Below, piece by piece: positions 19,984 to 30,675 of a stretch of DNA of 63,884 nucleotides. Origin of the DNA: Moraxella lacunata (lineage in GTDB: Bacteria; Pseudomonadota; Gammaproteobacteria; Pseudomonadales; Moraxellaceae); contig NZ_MXAN01000055.1 in assembly GCF_002027545.1 (NCBI RefSeq), positions 1 through 63,884 of the forward strand, given 5' to 3'. The notes under the pieces are model-generated. The model saw nothing but the letters and a program-made list of their open reading frames with translations, searched no databases and was not told where the DNA came from. Made by a program: the position numbers and the translations under genes. Within the stretch, counting starts at the first letter, position 1; every line of letters starts with the position of its first letter.

Positions 19984-20295
19984 ATGGCTAACCAGAGAAT
20001 CCGTATCCGACTAAAATCTTTCGACCATCGTCTGATTGACCAGTCGGCACAAGAGATTGTCGATACCGCAAAGCGTACAGGTGCACAAGTTTGTGGTCCT
20101 GTTCCCTTGCCGACTCGTATTGAGCGGTTCAACGTATTGACATCACCACACGTCAACAAAGACGCTCGTGACCAGTATGAAATTCGCACCCACAAACGCA
20201 TGATTGACATCGTTCAACCTACTGACAAAACAGTAGACGCATTGATGAAGTTAGATTTGGCGGCCGGTGTTGATGTTCAAATCGCCCTAGGCTAA
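19984..20295 (+). CDS. rpsJ: 30S ribosomal protein S10
   Basis: S10 binds in the head of the 30S subunit and also serves as NusE in transcription antitermination. The product has 103 residues, the same length as in E. coli, with the conserved [21 protein letters not shown]-terminal helix and the loop with [24 protein letters not shown] lies about nine bases before the ATG. First gene of the S10-spc-alpha cluster. Confidence 0.98.
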   Translation: MANQRIRIRLKSFDHRLIDQSAQEIVDTAKRTGAQVCGPVPLPTRIERFNVLTSPHVNKDARDQYEIRTHKRMIDIVQPTDKTVDALMKLDLAAGVDVQIALG

Positions 20296-20339
20296 GAACA
20301 ACTGGTTTAATATAAACGATTATAAGTAAGAGGTCTAAA

Positions 20340-20978
20340 ATGGCGATTGGTTTAGTCGGTATTAAGCGTGGTATGACCCGAATCTTCACTGAGGCAGGTG
20401 CATCTATTCCTGTAACAGTGGTTGAGGTTAACGCAAACCGTATCTCACAAATCAAGACAGTAGACACTGACGGTTATGACGCAATTCAGATCACCACAGG
20501 TGAGCGTCGTGAAAGCCGTGTAACTGCTGCACAAAAAGGACACTTCGCAAAAGCTGGCGTTGTCGCTGGTCGTGGTGTTTGGGAATTTAGAGCTGACGCA
20601 AGCGAACTTGAAGGTCGTGAAGTTGGCGGCGACATTTTGGTGGATTTATTTGAAGTTGGTCAGTTGGTTGATGTCACTGGTCAGTCTAAGGGTAAAGGCT
20701 TCCAAGGTGGCGTAAAACGTCATAATTTCCGCACTCAGGACGCCACACACGGTAACTCTGTGTCGCATCGTGTACTTGGTTCTACCGGTCAGAACCAAAC
20801 ACCAGGTAAAGTATTCAAAGGCAAAAAAATGCCAGGTCAAATGGGTAACAAACGTGTTACTGTTCAAGGCCTTGAAATTGTGTCTATTGATACCGAAAAA
20901 GGTGTACTGGTCATCAAAGGTGCCTTGCCTGGTGCTAATGGTGGCGATGTTATCGTACGTCCGTCAGTCAAAGCCTAG
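20340..20978 (+). CDS. rplC: 50S ribosomal protein L3
   Basis: L3 is an early 23S rRNA-binding protein reaching towards the peptidyl transferase centre. The product has 212 residues (E. coli 209), with the N-terminal [19 protein letters not shown] and the extension loop [20 protein letters not shown], which holds the glutamine methylated by PrmB in E. coli. Second gene of the operon, 44 bases after rpsJ. Confidence 0.98.
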   Translation: MAIGLVGIKRGMTRIFTEAGASIPVTVVEVNANRISQIKTVDTDGYDAIQITTGERRESRVTAAQKGHFAKAGVVAGRGVWEFRADASELEGREVGGDILVDLFEVGQLVDVTGQSKGKGFQGGVKRHNFRTQDATHGNSVSHRVLGSTGQNQTPGKVFKGKKMPGQMGNKRVTVQGLEIVSIDTEKGVLVIKGALPGANGGDVIVRPSVKA

Positions 20979-20992
20979 TTGAGGGGATTAAC

Positions 20993-21595
20993 GTGAATTT
21001 AAAAACTGTTACAGGTGCGGCGGTTGAACTATCAGAGACGACATTTGGTCGTGAGTTCAATGAAGCCCTAGTACACCAAGTCGTAACTGCTTACCTAGCT
21101 GGTGCTCGTCAAGGTACTCGTGCACAAAAAACTCGTGGCGAAGTATCTGGTGGCGGTAAAAAACCATGGCGTCAAAAAGGTACTGGTCGTGCCCGTGCGG
21201 GTTCTATCCGTGGACCAATTTGGGTAGGTGGTGGTCGTGCGTTTGCCGCCAAACCACAAGACTGGTCTCAAAAAGTAAACCGCAAAATGTATCGTGGTGC
21301 CATGCAATGTATCCTAGCGGAACTTGTACGCCAAGAGCGTTTGGTTTTGGTGGACTCTATCGGTGTTGATAGTCCAAAAACCAAAGGTTTGGTTGCTAAA
21401 CTTGCCGAGCTAAATGCCCCACGTGCATTGATTGTTACTCACGAAGTTGATGAGAATCTATACTTGGCAGCTCGCAACATTCCACACGTGAATGTACTAG
21501 GTACTCGTGAAGTTGACCCAGTTAGCTTGGTTTCTTTCGACAAAGTTATCATGACGGTTGAAGCCGCCAAGCAATTTGAGGAGACACTAGCATGA
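20993..21595 (+). CDS. rplD: 50S ribosomal protein L4
   Basis: L4 binds 23S rRNA domain I and lines the exit tunnel. In E. coli it represses its own operon through the S10 leader. The product has 200 residues and uses a GTG start at 20993 behind GAGGGGATTAAC; no ATG is available near the homology start. The tunnel loop [20 protein letters not shown] and [13 protein letters not shown] are intact. Its stop codon overlaps the rplW start (ATGA). Confidence 0.97.
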   Translation: MNLKTVTGAAVELSETTFGREFNEALVHQVVTAYLAGARQGTRAQKTRGEVSGGGKKPWRQKGTGRARAGSIRGPIWVGGGRAFAAKPQDWSQKVNRKMYRGAMQCILAELVRQERLVLVDSIGVDSPKTKGLVAKLAELNAPRALIVTHEVDENLYLAARNIPHVNVLGTREVDPVSLVSFDKVIMTVEAAKQFEETLA

Positions 21596-21921
21596 GTAAC
21601 GCAAGACTATATCAAGTACTAAAAGCCCCTGTTTTTTCTGAAAAATCTCAACGTTTGGGTGATAGCCTAGGTGTTCAAGTTTTCAAAGTGGACAGCAGTG
21701 CAACCAAGCGTGAAATCAAACAAGCCGTTGAGCTTATGTTTGAAGGCGTTGAAGTTGTCAAAGTAAACACGCTAAATACCAAAGGTAAAACCAAGCGTTT
21801 TGGTCGTGTTGTTGGCAAGCGTTCTGACGTTAAAAAAGCGTATGTAACACTAAAAGCAGGTTCAGACGTACAAATCGGTGCTGGTGAAGAAGCCACTGGC
21901 GAAACAGCGACTAACGAATAA
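21592..21921 (+). CDS. rplW: 50S ribosomal protein L23
   Basis: L23 sits at the tunnel exit and is the docking site for trigger factor and SRP. The product has 109 residues. The core ([29 protein letters not shown]) is standard; a 9-14 residue acidic tail ([14 protein letters not shown]) makes it longer than the E. coli protein (100). It overlaps the end of rplD by four bases, so translation is coupled. Confidence 0.97.
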   Translation: MSNARLYQVLKAPVFSEKSQRLGDSLGVQVFKVDSSATKREIKQAVELMFEGVEVVKVNTLNTKGKTKRFGRVVGKRSDVKKAYVTLKAGSDVQIGAGEEATGETATNE

Positions 21922-21932
21922 GGATTATAACC

Positions 21933-22760
21933 ATGCCTATCGTAAAAGCAAAACCAACCTCACCAGGTCGCCGCTTTGTTGAAAAAGTTGTGCATCCACA
22001 CCTTTATAAAGGTCGTCCTTATGCACCGCTTGTTGAATCAAAAGCAAAAACTGGTGGTCGTAATAACAACGGTCGTATCACTACCCGTCATATCGGTGGT
22101 GGTCACAAGCAACATTATCGTCTAATTGACTTCAAGCGCAATAAAGACGGCATCATTGCAACTGTTGAGCGTATTGAATATGACCCTAACCGTACTGCAC
22201 ACATTGCTCTACTAAAATATGCAGACGGTGAGCGTCGTTATATCATCGCACCTAAAAAATTGGCAGTAGGCGATCAGGTTCAATCTGGCGAAGGTTCTCC
22301 TATCCGTCCAGGTAACTGCTTGCCACTTAAAAATATCCCAGTGGGTACCGTCATTCACAACATCGAACTAAAAATCGGCAAAGGTGCACAACTTGCACGT
22401 TCTGCTGGTGCAGCGGTTCAACTGCTTGGTCGTGATGGTGCTTATGTGATTGTTCGTTTACGTTCGGGTGAGACCCGTCGTATTCACGCAAATTGCCGTG
22501 CGGTTATTGGTGAAGTGTCTAACACTGAAAATAACCTGAAATCACTTGGTAAAGCAGGTGCAGCACGCTGGCGTGGCGTTCGTCCTACCGTTCGTGGTAC
22601 GGCAATGAACCCGGTTGATCACCCACACGGTGGTGGTGAAGGACGTAACTTTGGTAAACATCCAACCAGTCCTTGGGGTCAGAAAGCTAAGGGTCTTAAA
22701 ACCCGTTCTAATAAGCGTACTGACAGTATGATTATCCGTCGCCGTCGTGCCAAGAAATAA
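21933..22760 (+). CDS. rplB: 50S ribosomal protein L2
   Basis: L2 is a primary rRNA binder needed for subunit association and peptidyl transferase assembly. The product has 275 residues (E. coli 273). It carries the OB-like and SH3-like domains and the conserved [17 protein letters not shown] loop, whose histidine corresponds to the functionally important E. coli His229. AAGGATTATAACC precedes the ATG. Confidence 0.98.
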   Translation: MPIVKAKPTSPGRRFVEKVVHPHLYKGRPYAPLVESKAKTGGRNNNGRITTRHIGGGHKQHYRLIDFKRNKDGIIATVERIEYDPNRTAHIALLKYADGERRYIIAPKKLAVGDQVQSGEGSPIRPGNCLPLKNIPVGTVIHNIELKIGKGAQLARSAGAAVQLLGRDGAYVIVRLRSGETRRIHANCRAVIGEVSNTENNLKSLGKAGAARWRGVRPTVRGTAMNPVDHPHGGGEGRNFGKHPTSPWGQKAKGLKTRSNKRTDSMIIRRRRAKK

Positions 22761-22772
22761 AGGAAGAGTTTT

Positions 22773-23048
22773 ATGCCTCGTTCGTTAAAAAAAGGCCCGT
22801 TTATTGACGCACATCTGTTTGCTAAGGTAGAAAACGCCCTAGAAACAAACAGCCGTAAGCCAATCAAAACTTGGTCTCGTCGTTCCATGATTTTACCACA
22901 AATGGTCGGTTTGACCATTTCTGTTCACAACGGTCGTACCCATGTACCTGTTATCGTGAGTGAGCAAATGGTTGGTCATAAACTTGGTGAATTCGCCCCA
23001 ACCCGTTCATATCGTGGTCATGGCGTTGACAAGAAATCTAAGAGATAA
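22773..23048 (+). CDS. rpsS: 30S ribosomal protein S19
   Basis: S19 lies in the 30S head next to S13 and contacts the A-site tRNA region. The product has 91 residues with the standard [15 protein letters not shown] start and [20 protein letters not shown] core. AAGGAAGAG precedes the ATG; the gene is 12 bases after rplB. No unusual features. Confidence 0.98.
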   Translation: MPRSLKKGPFIDAHLFAKVENALETNSRKPIKTWSRRSMILPQMVGLTISVHNGRTHVPVIVSEQMVGHKLGEFAPTRSYRGHGVDKKSKR

Positions 23049-23056
23049 GGTGTACC

Positions 23057-23386
23057 ATGGAAGTAACTGCAAAATTACGTGGTGCCGCTATTTCGGCACA
23101 AAAAGTAAGATTGGTTGCGGACGAAGTTCGTGGTAAATCAATCGAGCGTGCTTTAGACATTTTGACATTTAGCAACAAAAAAGGTGCTAAACTTGTTAAA
23201 AAATGCTTACAATCAGCGATTGCAAATGCTGAACACAACAATGGTCTAGATATTGACACACTACGTGTTTCTACCATTTATGTGGATGAAGGTATTACTT
23301 TGAAGCGTATTATGCCCCGTGCCAAAGGTCGTGCTGACCGTATCAGCAAACGCACTTGCCACATCACTGTTAAAGTAGGAGCATAA
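23057..23386 (+). CDS. rplV: 50S ribosomal protein L22
   Basis: L22 contributes a beta hairpin to the exit tunnel constriction, the site of macrolide-resistance mutations. The product has 109 residues (E. coli 110). The N-terminal [20 protein letters not shown] and the hairpin [16 protein letters not shown] appear normal, with no insertion. It is spaced 8 bases after rpsS. Confidence 0.98.
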   Translation: MEVTAKLRGAAISAQKVRLVADEVRGKSIERALDILTFSNKKGAKLVKKCLQSAIANAEHNNGLDIDTLRVSTIYVDEGITLKRIMPRAKGRADRISKRTCHITVKVGA

Positions 23387-23388
23387 TC

Positions 23389-24114
23389 ATGGGTCAAAAA
23401 GTACATCCAATTGGTATTCGTTTGGGCGTTATCAAAAAGCACAACGCTAACTGGTACGCAAACCCAAAGCAATACTCAGAATACTTGCTAAATGACTTCA
23501 AAGTGCGTGATTTTCTACGCAACAAACTAAAAGAAGCCATGGTAAGCAACATCAGCATCGAGCGTCCTACGGGTGCCGCTAAGATTACCATTCATTCAGC
23601 ACGTCCTGGTGTGATTATTGGTAAACAAGGTGCTGACATTGAAGCACTTCAAAAAGACCTAACCAAACTTATGGGCGTTCCTGCTCAGGTAAATATCCAA
23701 GAGATTACTCAGCCTGACCTAGACGCACGTTTGGTTGCTGTTGGTATTGCCAGACAGCTTGAAGGTCGTGTGATGTTCCGCCGTGCAATGAAACGTGCCG
23801 TGCAAAACAGCATGCGTGCTGGTGCTGGCGGTATCAAAGTTGAACTGTCAGGTCGTCTAGGCGGTGCTGAGATTGCTCGTACTGAGTGGTATCGTGAAGG
23901 TCGTGTACCGCTACACACATTGCGTGCTGACATTGATTATGCAGAAGTTCGTGCAGAGACCACTTACGGTACTATCGGTGTGAAAGTTTGGATTTTCCGT
24001 GGTGAAATTCTAGACGGCATGAACAGCGTTTACAATCCAGTTGCAGAAGAGAAGACTCGTGCACCAAAACGCCGTGGTCGTACCAGCAACCGTCGTAATT
24101 CAGACAAGGGGTAA
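23389..24114 (+). CDS. rpsC: 30S ribosomal protein S3
   Basis: S3 forms part of the mRNA entry site and helicase centre of the 30S subunit. The product has 241 residues (E. coli 233), with the N-terminal [13 protein letters not shown], a KH domain with GXXG as [10 protein letters not shown] (about 65-74), and a basic C-terminal tail [13 protein letters not shown] that accounts for the extra length. It begins two bases after the rplV stop. Confidence 0.98.
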   Translation: MGQKVHPIGIRLGVIKKHNANWYANPKQYSEYLLNDFKVRDFLRNKLKEAMVSNISIERPTGAAKITIHSARPGVIIGKQGADIEALQKDLTKLMGVPAQVNIQEITQPDLDARLVAVGIARQLEGRVMFRRAMKRAVQNSMRAGAGGIKVELSGRLGGAEIARTEWYREGRVPLHTLRADIDYAEVRAETTYGTIGVKVWIFRGEILDGMNSVYNPVAEEKTRAPKRRGRTSNRRNSDKG

Positions 24115-24117
24115 GCC

Positions 24118-24531
24118 ATGTTACAACCAAAACGTACCAAGTTCCGCAAAATGCACAAAGGTCGTAACACAGGCCTTGCCCAACGTGGCAATACCGTTGC
24201 ATTTGGTGAGATTGGTCTAAAATCTATCGGTCGTGGTCGCATGACTGCTCGTCAAATTGAAGCAGCTCGTCGTACCATTACTCGTCGCATCAAGCGTGGC
24301 GGTAAAATTTGGATTCGTGTGTTCCCAGACAAACCGATTACCGAAAAACCATTGGAAGTTCGTATGGGTAAAGGTAAAGGTCCAGTCGAGTACTGGGTGG
24401 CTGAAATCAAGCCAGGTAAAATGCTATACGAAATCCAAGGTGTGAGCGAAGAGCTTGCGCGTGAAGCCCTAACATTGGCTTCTGCTAAGCTGCCTTTCAA
24501 AACCACCATTGTTAAACGGACGGTAATGTAA
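24118..24531 (+). CDS. rplP: 50S ribosomal protein L16
   Basis: L16 binds near the A site and the central protuberance and helps position tRNA. The product has 137 residues (E. coli 136) with the usual [19 protein letters not shown] terminus and [20 protein letters not shown], the region hydroxylated on arginine in some bacteria. Its TAATG end overlaps the rpmC start. Confidence 0.98.
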   Translation: MLQPKRTKFRKMHKGRNTGLAQRGNTVAFGEIGLKSIGRGRMTARQIEAARRTITRRIKRGGKIWIRVFPDKPITEKPLEVRMGKGKGPVEYWVAEIKPGKMLYEIQGVSEELAREALTLASAKLPFKTTIVKRTVM

Positions 24532-24728
24532 TGAAAATAAGCGAATTACGTGAAAAATCAGTAGAAGAGCTGGCTACATTGCTTGACGAAAAGCAACTTG
24601 ATGCATTTCGCCTACGTATGGCAAAAGCAACGGGTCAGCTAGGTAACACTCACGAAGTTAAAGCAAATCGTCGCACGATTGCAAAAATCTTGACTTTGCT
24701 TAACGAAAAACAAAGAGGCGATGCATGA
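24531..24728 (+). CDS. rpmC: 50S ribosomal protein L29
   Basis: L29 is a two-helix hairpin at the tunnel exit beside L23. The product has 65 residues with [21 protein letters not shown] and the second helix ending [17 protein letters not shown]. It overlaps rplP by one base and rpsQ by four (ATGA), so the three are coupled in translation. Confidence 0.97.
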   Translation: MKISELREKSVEELATLLDEKQLDAFRLRMAKATGQLGNTHEVKANRRTIAKILTLLNEKQRGDA

Positions 24729-24997
24729 GCGAGAATAACCAAACTCAAGAAGTCGGTGTTGTGACTGGCAAAGTTATCAGCAACAAAATGGACAAGTCTA
24801 TCACTGTCCTTGTTGAACGCCAAATTCGTCACCCAATGTATGGCAAGCAAGTTCGTCGTTCTACCAAGCTAAAAGCTCATGATGAGAACAACGTTTGTCA
24901 AGAAGGTGATATCGTTCGTATCAAAGAAACACGTCCTATCTCAAAGACCAAAACTTGGACTTTGGTAGACGTGGTTGAAACTGCGGTAAAAATTTAA
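24725..24997 (+). CDS. rpsQ: 30S ribosomal protein S17
   Basis: S17 is an OB-fold primary binder of the 16S rRNA 5' domain. The product has 90 residues (E. coli 84) with [20 protein letters not shown] and [20 protein letters not shown]. It is the last gene of the S10 unit; a promoter for the spc unit lies just beyond it. Confidence 0.97.
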   Translation: MSENNQTQEVGVVTGKVISNKMDKSITVLVERQIRHPMYGKQVRRSTKLKAHDENNVCQEGDIVRIKETRPISKTKTWTLVDVVETAVKI

Positions 24998-25003
24998 AGT
25001 TAT

Positions 25004-25032
25004 TTGCATTAAAAGTCATTTGCTAGTATAAT
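25004..25032 (+). promoter_or_regulatory. Promoter of the spc unit, before rplN
   Basis: TTGCAT (25004-25009), 17 bases, TATAAT (25027-25032). It sits in the 131-base gap between rpsQ and rplN, the same place as the E. coli spc promoter. Confidence 0.8.
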
Positions 25033-25128
25033 GAACGTCTTTATTGGCGTTCATCTACCAAATTTGTGCAAAATAGCATAAATTGGAGCGAATGGCTTTT
25101 ATTGTATTATTATTTATGGAGTAATGCG

Positions 25129-25497
25129 ATGATTCAGACTGAAACAATGCTGGAAGTTGCAGATAACAGTGGTGCAAGACGTGTACAGTGCATTAAAGTG
25201 CTGGGTGGCTCGCATCGTCGTTATGCATCAGTTGGCGATATTATTAAGGTAACAGTAAAAGAAGCCATTCCTCGTGGTCGTGTTAAAAAAGGCGACGTGA
25301 TGAATGCGGTTGTTGTACGTACCAAAAAAGGCGTACGTCGTCCAGATGGTTCTGTACTACGTTTTGATGATAATGCGGCAGTTATTCTAAACAATAACAA
25401 AGCCCCTATCGCAACTCGTATTTTTGGACCTGTTACCCGTGAACTACGTGGTGAACAATTCATGAAAATTGTTTCACTAGCACCAGAAGTACTGTAA
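25129..25497 (+). CDS. rplN: 50S ribosomal protein L14
   Basis: L14 forms part of the subunit interface (bridge B8) and is the RsfS silencing-factor target in other bacteria. The product has 122 residues from the ATG at 25129, behind GGAG, giving the family N terminus [20 protein letters not shown]. The frame continues upstream to 25066 but that part lies in the promoter leader. First gene of the spc unit. Confidence 0.98.
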   Translation: MIQTETMLEVADNSGARRVQCIKVLGGSHRRYASVGDIIKVTVKEAIPRGRVKKGDVMNAVVVRTKKGVRRPDGSVLRFDDNAAVILNNNKAPIATRIFGPVTRELRGEQFMKIVSLAPEVL

Positions 25498-25515
25498 ACT
25501 TTTAGAGGCTATCCT

Positions 25516-25833
25516 ATGGCAAAGTTACGCAAAGGCGATACCGTGGTTGTGATTGCTGGCAAAGATAAAGGCAAGCAAGGCACAATTTTGGCGGTTAAAG
25601 CAGACCGTGTAAAAGTTGAAGGCATTAACATTGTAACCAAACATCAAAAACCTAACCAAATGCTAGGTAAAGAAGGTGGCATCGTTAAGCAAGAAGCATT
25701 TCTACACATTTCAAACGTTGCAATTTATAACGCAGCAACCCAAAAAGCAGATCGTGTTGCTTACCAAGTAAACGAAGAGGGCAAAAAAGTCCGTATCTAT
25801 CGTTCTACTGGTGAAGTAGTGGCGACTGCATAA
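25516..25833 (+). CDS. rplX: 50S ribosomal protein L24
   Basis: L24 is an assembly initiator of the 50S subunit. The product has 105 residues with the KOW motif [20 protein letters not shown] at the N terminus and [15 protein letters not shown]. It starts 18 bases after rplN. Length and motifs are standard. Confidence 0.98.
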   Translation: MAKLRKGDTVVVIAGKDKGKQGTILAVKADRVKVEGINIVTKHQKPNQMLGKEGGIVKQEAFLHISNVAIYNAATQKADRVAYQVNEEGKKVRIYRSTGEVVATA

Positions 25834-25853
25834 GATACTAAGGGTATATAGTA

Positions 25854-26390
25854 ATGGCAAGATTAAAATCTTTATACAATGATAAGCTAAAGCAACAAAT
25901 CAAAGATGAGCTTGGCTTAGAAAATGTCATGCAAGTGCCAAAAATCACCAAAATCACTCTGAACATGGGTGTTGGTGGTGCAGCACAAGATAAAAAACTA
26001 CTTGAAGGTGCCTTGGCAGACATGACTGTCATCGCTGGTCAAAAGCCAGTTGTTACCAAAGCACGCAAATCAGTGGCAGGCTTTAAAATTCGTGAAGAGT
26101 GGCCAATTGGCTGTAAAGTAACCCTTCGTGGCGACCAAATGTACGAATTCTTAGACCGCTTAATTGCCATTGCGATTCCTCGTATTCGTGACTTCCGTGG
26201 TTTTTCTGCAAAAGCATTCGATGGTCGTGGTAACTACTCGCTAGGTATCAAAGAACAAATCGTTTTCCCTGAAGTTGATTTTGATAAAATTGACCGTATT
26301 CGTGGTCTTGACATCACCATCACAACGACTGCTGCTAATGACGACCAAGGTCGTGCATTGCTAAAAGCATTCGGCTTCCCATTTAGATAA
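25854..26390 (+). CDS. rplE: 50S ribosomal protein L5
   Basis: L5 binds 5S rRNA and the P-site tRNA elbow in the central protuberance. The product has 178 residues (E. coli 179) with [34 protein letters not shown] and the C-terminal [20 protein letters not shown]. In E. coli S8 represses the spc operon by binding at the start of this gene; no such site was modelled here. Confidence 0.98.
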   Translation: MARLKSLYNDKLKQQIKDELGLENVMQVPKITKITLNMGVGGAAQDKKLLEGALADMTVIAGQKPVVTKARKSVAGFKIREEWPIGCKVTLRGDQMYEFLDRLIAIAIPRIRDFRGFSAKAFDGRGNYSLGIKEQIVFPEVDFDKIDRIRGLDITITTTAANDDQGRALLKAFGFPFR

Positions 26391-26400
26391 GGTAAACGTT

Positions 26401-26706
26401 ATGGCTAAGAAAAGCATGATTAATCGCGAATTAAAACGCGAAAAAACAGTTGCTAAGTACGCCGAGAAGCGTGCAAAGCTAAAAGCAGTTATCAGTGATG
26501 TAAATGCCAGTGACGAAGAGCGTCTAGACGCAATGCTTGCTCTACAAGCACTGCCACGCAACTCATCACCAGTTCGTTTGCGTAATCGCTGTGGCTTGAC
26601 TGGTCGTCCACACGGCTATTTCCGTAAATTTGGTCTATCACGCAACAAGTTGCGTGAGCGTGTAATGCAAGGTGATGTACCTGGCGTTCGTAAAGCTAGC
26701 TGGTAA
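26401..26706 (+). CDS. rpsN: 30S ribosomal protein S14 (zinc-free form)
   Basis: S14 packs into the 30S head with S3 and S10. The product has 101 residues, the long form lacking the paired CxxC zinc ligands, with a single [20 protein letters not shown] signature. Because this form needs no zinc, it is not the kind swapped out under zinc starvation. It starts 10 bases after rplE. Confidence 0.97.
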   Translation: MAKKSMINRELKREKTVAKYAEKRAKLKAVISDVNASDEERLDAMLALQALPRNSSPVRLRNRCGLTGRPHGYFRKFGLSRNKLRERVMQGDVPGVRKASW

Positions 26707-26717
26707 GGAGTATCGCA

Positions 26718-27116
26718 ATGAGTATGCAAGATCCAGTTGCTGATATGCTAACCCGCATTCGCAACGCACAATCAAGAAACAAGCCAAGTGTAGAAATGCC
26801 TGCTTCTAAGCTACGTAAATCAATTGCTGATTTATTGGTTGCTGAAGGCTATCTAACTTCTGCTGAAGTTGTTGACGGCGAAAACAACAAAAAAGTTCTA
26901 AATATTGAACTAAAATACTACCAAGGCAAAGGTGTTATCGCTGAGCTTAAGCGTTATAGCCGTCCTGGTCTACGCCAATATCGTGGTAAAGATGAACTAC
27001 CAAGCGTTCAAAAAGGCTTGGGCGTTGCCATCATCTCTACCAGCAAAGGCATCATGAGCGACCGTGCAGCACGTGCAGCTGGCATTGGTGGTGAAGTTAT
27101 CGCTTTGGTTGCCTAA
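26718..27116 (+). CDS. rpsH: 30S ribosomal protein S8
   Basis: S8 binds the 16S central domain and in E. coli autoregulates the spc operon. The product has 132 residues (E. coli 130), with [15 protein letters not shown] and the C-terminal [19 protein letters not shown] binding loop. GGAG precedes the ATG. It is followed by an intrinsic terminator and new promoter rather than directly by rplF, which is unusual. Confidence 0.98.
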   Translation: MSMQDPVADMLTRIRNAQSRNKPSVEMPASKLRKSIADLLVAEGYLTSAEVVDGENNKKVLNIELKYYQGKGVIAELKRYSRPGLRQYRGKDELPSVQKGLGVAIISTSKGIMSDRAARAAGIGGEVIALVA

Positions 27117-27157
27117 TCACTTTATTTATTATTTTTATTTAAAGTGACAAAAATAAA

Positions 27158-27195
27158 AATCCTTAGTTTACTCTAAGGATTTTTTGTGTTATAAT
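27158..27195 (+). promoter_or_regulatory. Terminator hairpin overlapping a promoter between rpsH and rplF
   Basis: AATCCTTAG / CTAAGGATT with a following T run (27158-27185) forms a standard intrinsic terminator. Within and just after it TTTACT (27167-27172), 17 bases, and TATAAT (27190-27195) form a promoter, so the -35 hexamer lies in the terminator loop and stem. The spc unit could thus be terminated and restarted here. Confidence 0.75.
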
Positions 27196-27300
27196 ACCCT
27201 GCTTTTTTAACCAATTTAAATTATCTTGGATAATAAGAGTTGGTTATTATTCATTGCCATCAATTATCGATGGTTGTTTTTATCATTAAAGGAAATTCCT

Positions 27301-27834
27301 ATGTCTCGTGTGGCTAAAGCCCCAGTAACGCTACCTGCAGGTACCAGCGTTACTTTGAACGGTCAGCAGGTTGAAGTTAAAGGCAAGAACGGTTCTTTGC
27401 CTTTACGCCTGCATGATTTGGTCGAGCTAAAGCAAGAAGATAACGTGGTTACTCTTGCTCCTGTCAAAGACACCAAAGAAGCGTGGATGCACACAGGTAC
27501 TGTGCGTGCATTGTTGAACAACATGGTTCAAGGTGTGAGTGAAGGTTTTGAGCGTCGTTTGCAACTTATCGGTGTTGGTTACCGTGCCCAAGTTGCTGGC
27601 AACGTGGTAAACCTTAACCTAGGTTTCTCTCACCCGATTGCTTATAATCTTCCCGAAGGTGTGACTGCCGAAAGCCCAAGCCAAACTGAAATCGTTCTAA
27701 AATCAAACGATAAGCAAAAATTGGGTCAAGCAGCAGCTAAGATTCGTAGCTTCCGTCCGCCAGAGCCTTATAAAGGTAAAGGTGTTCGTTATAGCGATGA
27801 AGTGGTTCTTCGTAAAGAAGCTAAGAAAAAATAA
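27301..27834 (+). CDS. rplF: 50S ribosomal protein L6
   Basis: L6 lies near the GTPase-associated centre. The product has 177 residues from the ATG at 27301 (AAAGGA upstream), the usual length. It shows the duplicated L6 fold, with [20 protein letters not shown] and the C-terminal signature [18 protein letters not shown]. An in-frame start at 27226 would lie in the leader. The long leader after the internal promoter (about 100 bases) sets it apart from rpsH. Confidence 0.98.
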   Translation: MSRVAKAPVTLPAGTSVTLNGQQVEVKGKNGSLPLRLHDLVELKQEDNVVTLAPVKDTKEAWMHTGTVRALLNNMVQGVSEGFERRLQLIGVGYRAQVAGNVVNLNLGFSHPIAYNLPEGVTAESPSQTEIVLKSNDKQKLGQAAAKIRSFRPPEPYKGKGVRYSDEVVLRKEAKKK

Positions 27835-27849
27835 GTAAGGTGAGCAAAC

Positions 27850-28200
27850 ATGTTGGATAAAAAATCAGCTCGTCTTCGCCGAGCAAAAAAAACCCGTGCC
27901 CATATCCGTCAATTAGGCGCTAACCGTTTGACCGTTACTCGCACGCCACGTCACATCTATGCCCAAATCATCGCCCCAACAGGTGGTGTGGTTTTGGCTC
28001 AGGCATCAACCCTTGACTCAACCCTTCGCTCAGGTGCGACTGGTAATGTTGAAGCAGCAAAAGCTGTGGGTGCACTGATTGCAGAGCGTGCAAAAGTTGC
28101 GGGCATCACTAAGGTTGCATTTGATCGTAGTGGTTTTAAATATCATGGCCGTGTTAAAGCATTAGCTGACGCTGCTCGTGAAAACGGATTGGAGTTCTAA
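27850..28200 (+). CDS. rplR: 50S ribosomal protein L18
   Basis: L18 binds 5S rRNA with L5 and fixes it to the 50S subunit. The product has 116 residues (E. coli 117) with a basic N terminus [14 protein letters not shown] and the C-terminal [20 protein letters not shown] signature. It starts 15 bases after rplF, preceded by AAGGTGAGC. Confidence 0.98.
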   Translation: MLDKKSARLRRAKKTRAHIRQLGANRLTVTRTPRHIYAQIIAPTGGVVLAQASTLDSTLRSGATGNVEAAKAVGALIAERAKVAGITKVAFDRSGFKYHGRVKALADAARENGLEF

Positions 28201-28202
28201 TC

Positions 28203-28700
28203 ATGGCAAAAGTTGAACAAACTGACGGTTTGGTAGAAAAATTGGTTGCCGTTGACCGTGTGGCAAAAGTTGTAAAAGGTGGTCGTATCTTCTCTTTCAC
28301 CGCCTTGACAGTGGTTGGTGATGGTAATGGTCGTGTTGGTTTTGGTCGTGGTAAGGCTCGTGAAGTGCCTGCTGCCATCCAAAAAGCACTAGAAGCTGCT
28401 AAGCGTAACATGATTACTGTTGAGCTTGCTGGCACAACACTACAACACCCTATTAATGCTCGTCATGGTGCATCAAAAGTATACATGCAACCTGCATCAG
28501 AAGGTACTGGTGTTATTGCTGGTGGTGCAATGCGTGCTGTGCTAGAAGTTGCTGGCGTTCAAGACGTATTGGCAAAATGCTATGGTTCTACCAATGCTGC
28601 CAACGTGGTCTATGCAACTTTTAAAGGTCTGCGTGACATGGTTTCACCAGAGCAAGTTGCTGCTAAACGTGGCAAATCTGTTGAAGAAATTTTGGGCTAA
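28203..28700 (+). CDS. rpsE: 30S ribosomal protein S5
   Basis: S5 takes part in mRNA helicase activity and decoding accuracy and is the spectinomycin-resistance site. The product has 165 residues (E. coli 167). The spectinomycin loop region [20 protein letters not shown] appears normal (Val-Val-Lys-Gly-Gly), and the DSRM core [17 protein letters not shown] is intact. It starts two bases after rplR. Confidence 0.98.
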   Translation: MAKVEQTDGLVEKLVAVDRVAKVVKGGRIFSFTALTVVGDGNGRVGFGRGKAREVPAAIQKALEAAKRNMITVELAGTTLQHPINARHGASKVYMQPASEGTGVIAGGAMRAVLEVAGVQDVLAKCYGSTNAANVVYATFKGLRDMVSPEQVAAKRGKSVEEILG

Positions 28701-28715
28701 GAGTAGGTGAGTGTT

Positions 28716-28895
28716 ATGAAAACAATGAAAATTACTCAAACTAAGTCTAGCTCACACCGTTTGGCAAGCCATAAAGCCTGCCTAAAAGGTTTGGGACTAC
28801 GTCGCATCGGTCATACCGTAGAAGTAGAAGATACACCATCTACTCGTGGTATGGTAAATCGTGTACATTACATGGTTAAAGTGGAGGAAGCGTAA
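28716..28895 (+). CDS. rpmD: 50S ribosomal protein L30
   Basis: L30 is a small 50S protein near 5S rRNA. From the ATG at 28716 it has 59 residues, exactly the E. coli length. The in-frame GTG at 28707 would add three residues, but AGGTGA is better spaced for 28716. Signature [20 protein letters not shown] is intact. The stop overlaps the rplO start by one base. Confidence 0.96.
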   Translation: MKTMKITQTKSSSHRLASHKACLKGLGLRRIGHTVEVEDTPSTRGMVNRVHYMVKVEEA

Positions 28896-29335
28896 TGGGT
28901 CTTCGTTTAAATGAACTTGCGCCAGCAGTGGGTGCAAAAAAGACTGCCCAACGTCGTGGTCGTGGTATTGGCTCAGGTCTAGGTAAGACTGGTGGTCGTG
29001 GTATCAAGGGTCAAACTTCACGTTCAGGCTCAAGCATTCCAGCAGGCTTTGAAGGTGGTCAAATGCCTATCTATCGCCGTTTGCCAAAATTTGGTTTTAC
29101 CAGTCAATTAGCCTTGACAACAGCCGAAGTGCGTTTATCAGAGCTTAACAAAATTGAAGGCAATGAGGTAACACTTGAAACGCTAAAAGCTGCCAACATC
29201 ATCCGTGATGACATGAAGCGTGCTCGTATTATCCTATCAGGCGAGATTAGCCGTGCTTTAACCTTTAAAGGCGTAAAAGTTACTAAAGGTGCAAAAGAAG
29301 CCATCGTTGCCGCTGGCGGTAGCGTCGAGGAGTAA
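28895..29335 (+). CDS. rplO: 50S ribosomal protein L15
   Basis: L15 is a late-assembly scaffold protein contacting much of 23S rRNA. The product has 146 residues (E. coli 144) with [20 protein letters not shown], the Gly/Arg-rich extension [18 protein letters not shown], and the C-terminal globular part. It overlaps rpmD by one base and ends three bases before secY, so secY expression is tied to L15. Confidence 0.98.
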   Translation: MGLRLNELAPAVGAKKTAQRRGRGIGSGLGKTGGRGIKGQTSRSGSSIPAGFEGGQMPIYRRLPKFGFTSQLALTTAEVRLSELNKIEGNEVTLETLKAANIIRDDMKRARIILSGEISRALTFKGVKVTKGAKEAIVAAGGSVEE

Positions 29336-29338
29336 TCC

Positions 29339-30661
29339 ATGTCTAAATCAACGCCTAAATCAGGCATTCCATTAAATCCATTAGCTTTTATTCGTAAATA
29401 CGATGAGCTATGGCATCGCATGTTATTTTTGCTTGGGGCGTTGGTTGTCTATCGTTTGGGTTCGCATATTCCTGTGCCAGGCATGAATCCCATTCGTCTC
29501 GCTCAATTTTTTGATGGCAGTCAAAACACCTTTTTGGGTATGTTTAACATGTTCTCTGGAGGTGCTTTGGAGCGTATGTCCATCATGGCACTGGGTATCA
29601 TGCCTTATATCTCAGCATCTATTGTGGTGCAGATGATGTCGGCGGTGATACCTTCGCTTGATGCCCTAAAAAAAGAAGGCGAGTCAGGTCGGCGTATTTT
29701 GAATAAATACACCAGACAGGGTACACTTGCTTTGGCATTTGTGCAAGCGGTCGGTATGTCGGCAGGTCTTGTTGCTGGTGGTTTGACATTAAGCTCTGGT
29801 TTGACTTTTATGATTCCTGCGGTGACTTCATTGGTTGCAGGAGCGATGTTCTTGATGTGGCTTGGTGAGCAGATTACTGAGCGTGGCATTGGCAACGGCA
29901 TATCCATGCTTATTTTTGCCAGTATCATATCAAGTGCCCCTGGCATGATTGCAGGTGCATTTAGTCAAGACATGAACTTAATGGTTGTCCTTATCTTTGC
30001 CTTGTTGGGCTTGGCTGTGACAGCTGGCATTGTTTATATTGAACGTGCGCAACGTCGTGTGCCTGTTAATTATGCCCAAAAACAGCAAGAAGGACGCAAA
30101 GTCTATGCTCAGCAACAATCACATTTGCCATTAAAACTCAATATGGCAGGGGTGATTCCAGCGATTTTTGCCAGCTCATTGCTGATGTTGCCTGCAAGTT
30201 TAGGGCAATGGTCAGGTTCTTCGGCGAATCCAACCACACTGCAAAATATCATGCAGAATATCTCACTCATCTTGCAGCCAGGCAGTCCTTTGTATCTATT
30301 ACTGTTTGGTGTGCTAATCATCTTTTTCTGTTATTTTTATACAGCATTGATGTTTAACCCAGGTGAGGTGGCAGAGAATTTAAAACGTAGTGGTGCTTAT
30401 ATTCCTGGCATACGCCCAGGACAGCAAACGAAACGATATTTGGATTTTGTCCTAAATCGCCTAACGTTTATTGGTGCGATGTATATGGCAATCATTTGCC
30501 TAATGCCAATGGTGATTCAAACGTCATTTGGCGTGCCTTTTCAGTTGGGTGGTGCATCTTTATTGATTATGGTGGTTGTGCTCATGGACTTCATCGCACA
30601 GGTGCAAGCACATCTGATGACCCATCAATACCATGATCAAACTTTAATCCAGTCTAAATGA
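29339..30661 (+). CDS. secY: Preprotein translocase subunit SecY
   Basis: SecY is the protein-conducting channel of the inner membrane, working with SecE, SecG and SecA. The 440-residue product has ten predicted membrane helices. Landmarks are the [13 protein letters not shown] segment near TM1, [20 protein letters not shown], the cytoplasmic C5 loop [13 protein letters not shown], and a long N-terminal soluble part. It starts three bases after rplO and is followed 14 bases later by rpmJ. Confidence 0.98.
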   Translation: MSKSTPKSGIPLNPLAFIRKYDELWHRMLFLLGALVVYRLGSHIPVPGMNPIRLAQFFDGSQNTFLGMFNMFSGGALERMSIMALGIMPYISASIVVQMMSAVIPSLDALKKEGESGRRILNKYTRQGTLALAFVQAVGMSAGLVAGGLTLSSGLTFMIPAVTSLVAGAMFLMWLGEQITERGIGNGISMLIFASIISSAPGMIAGAFSQDMNLMVVLIFALLGLAVTAGIVYIERAQRRVPVNYAQKQQEGRKVYAQQQSHLPLKLNMAGVIPAIFASSLLMLPASLGQWSGSSANPTTLQNIMQNISLILQPGSPLYLLLFGVLIIFFCYFYTALMFNPGEVAENLKRSGAYIPGIRPGQQTKRYLDFVLNRLTFIGAMYMAIICLMPMVIQTSFGVPFQLGGASLLIMVVVLMDFIAQVQAHLMTHQYHDQTLIQSK

Positions 30662-30675
30662 CATTAGGAGTAGAC

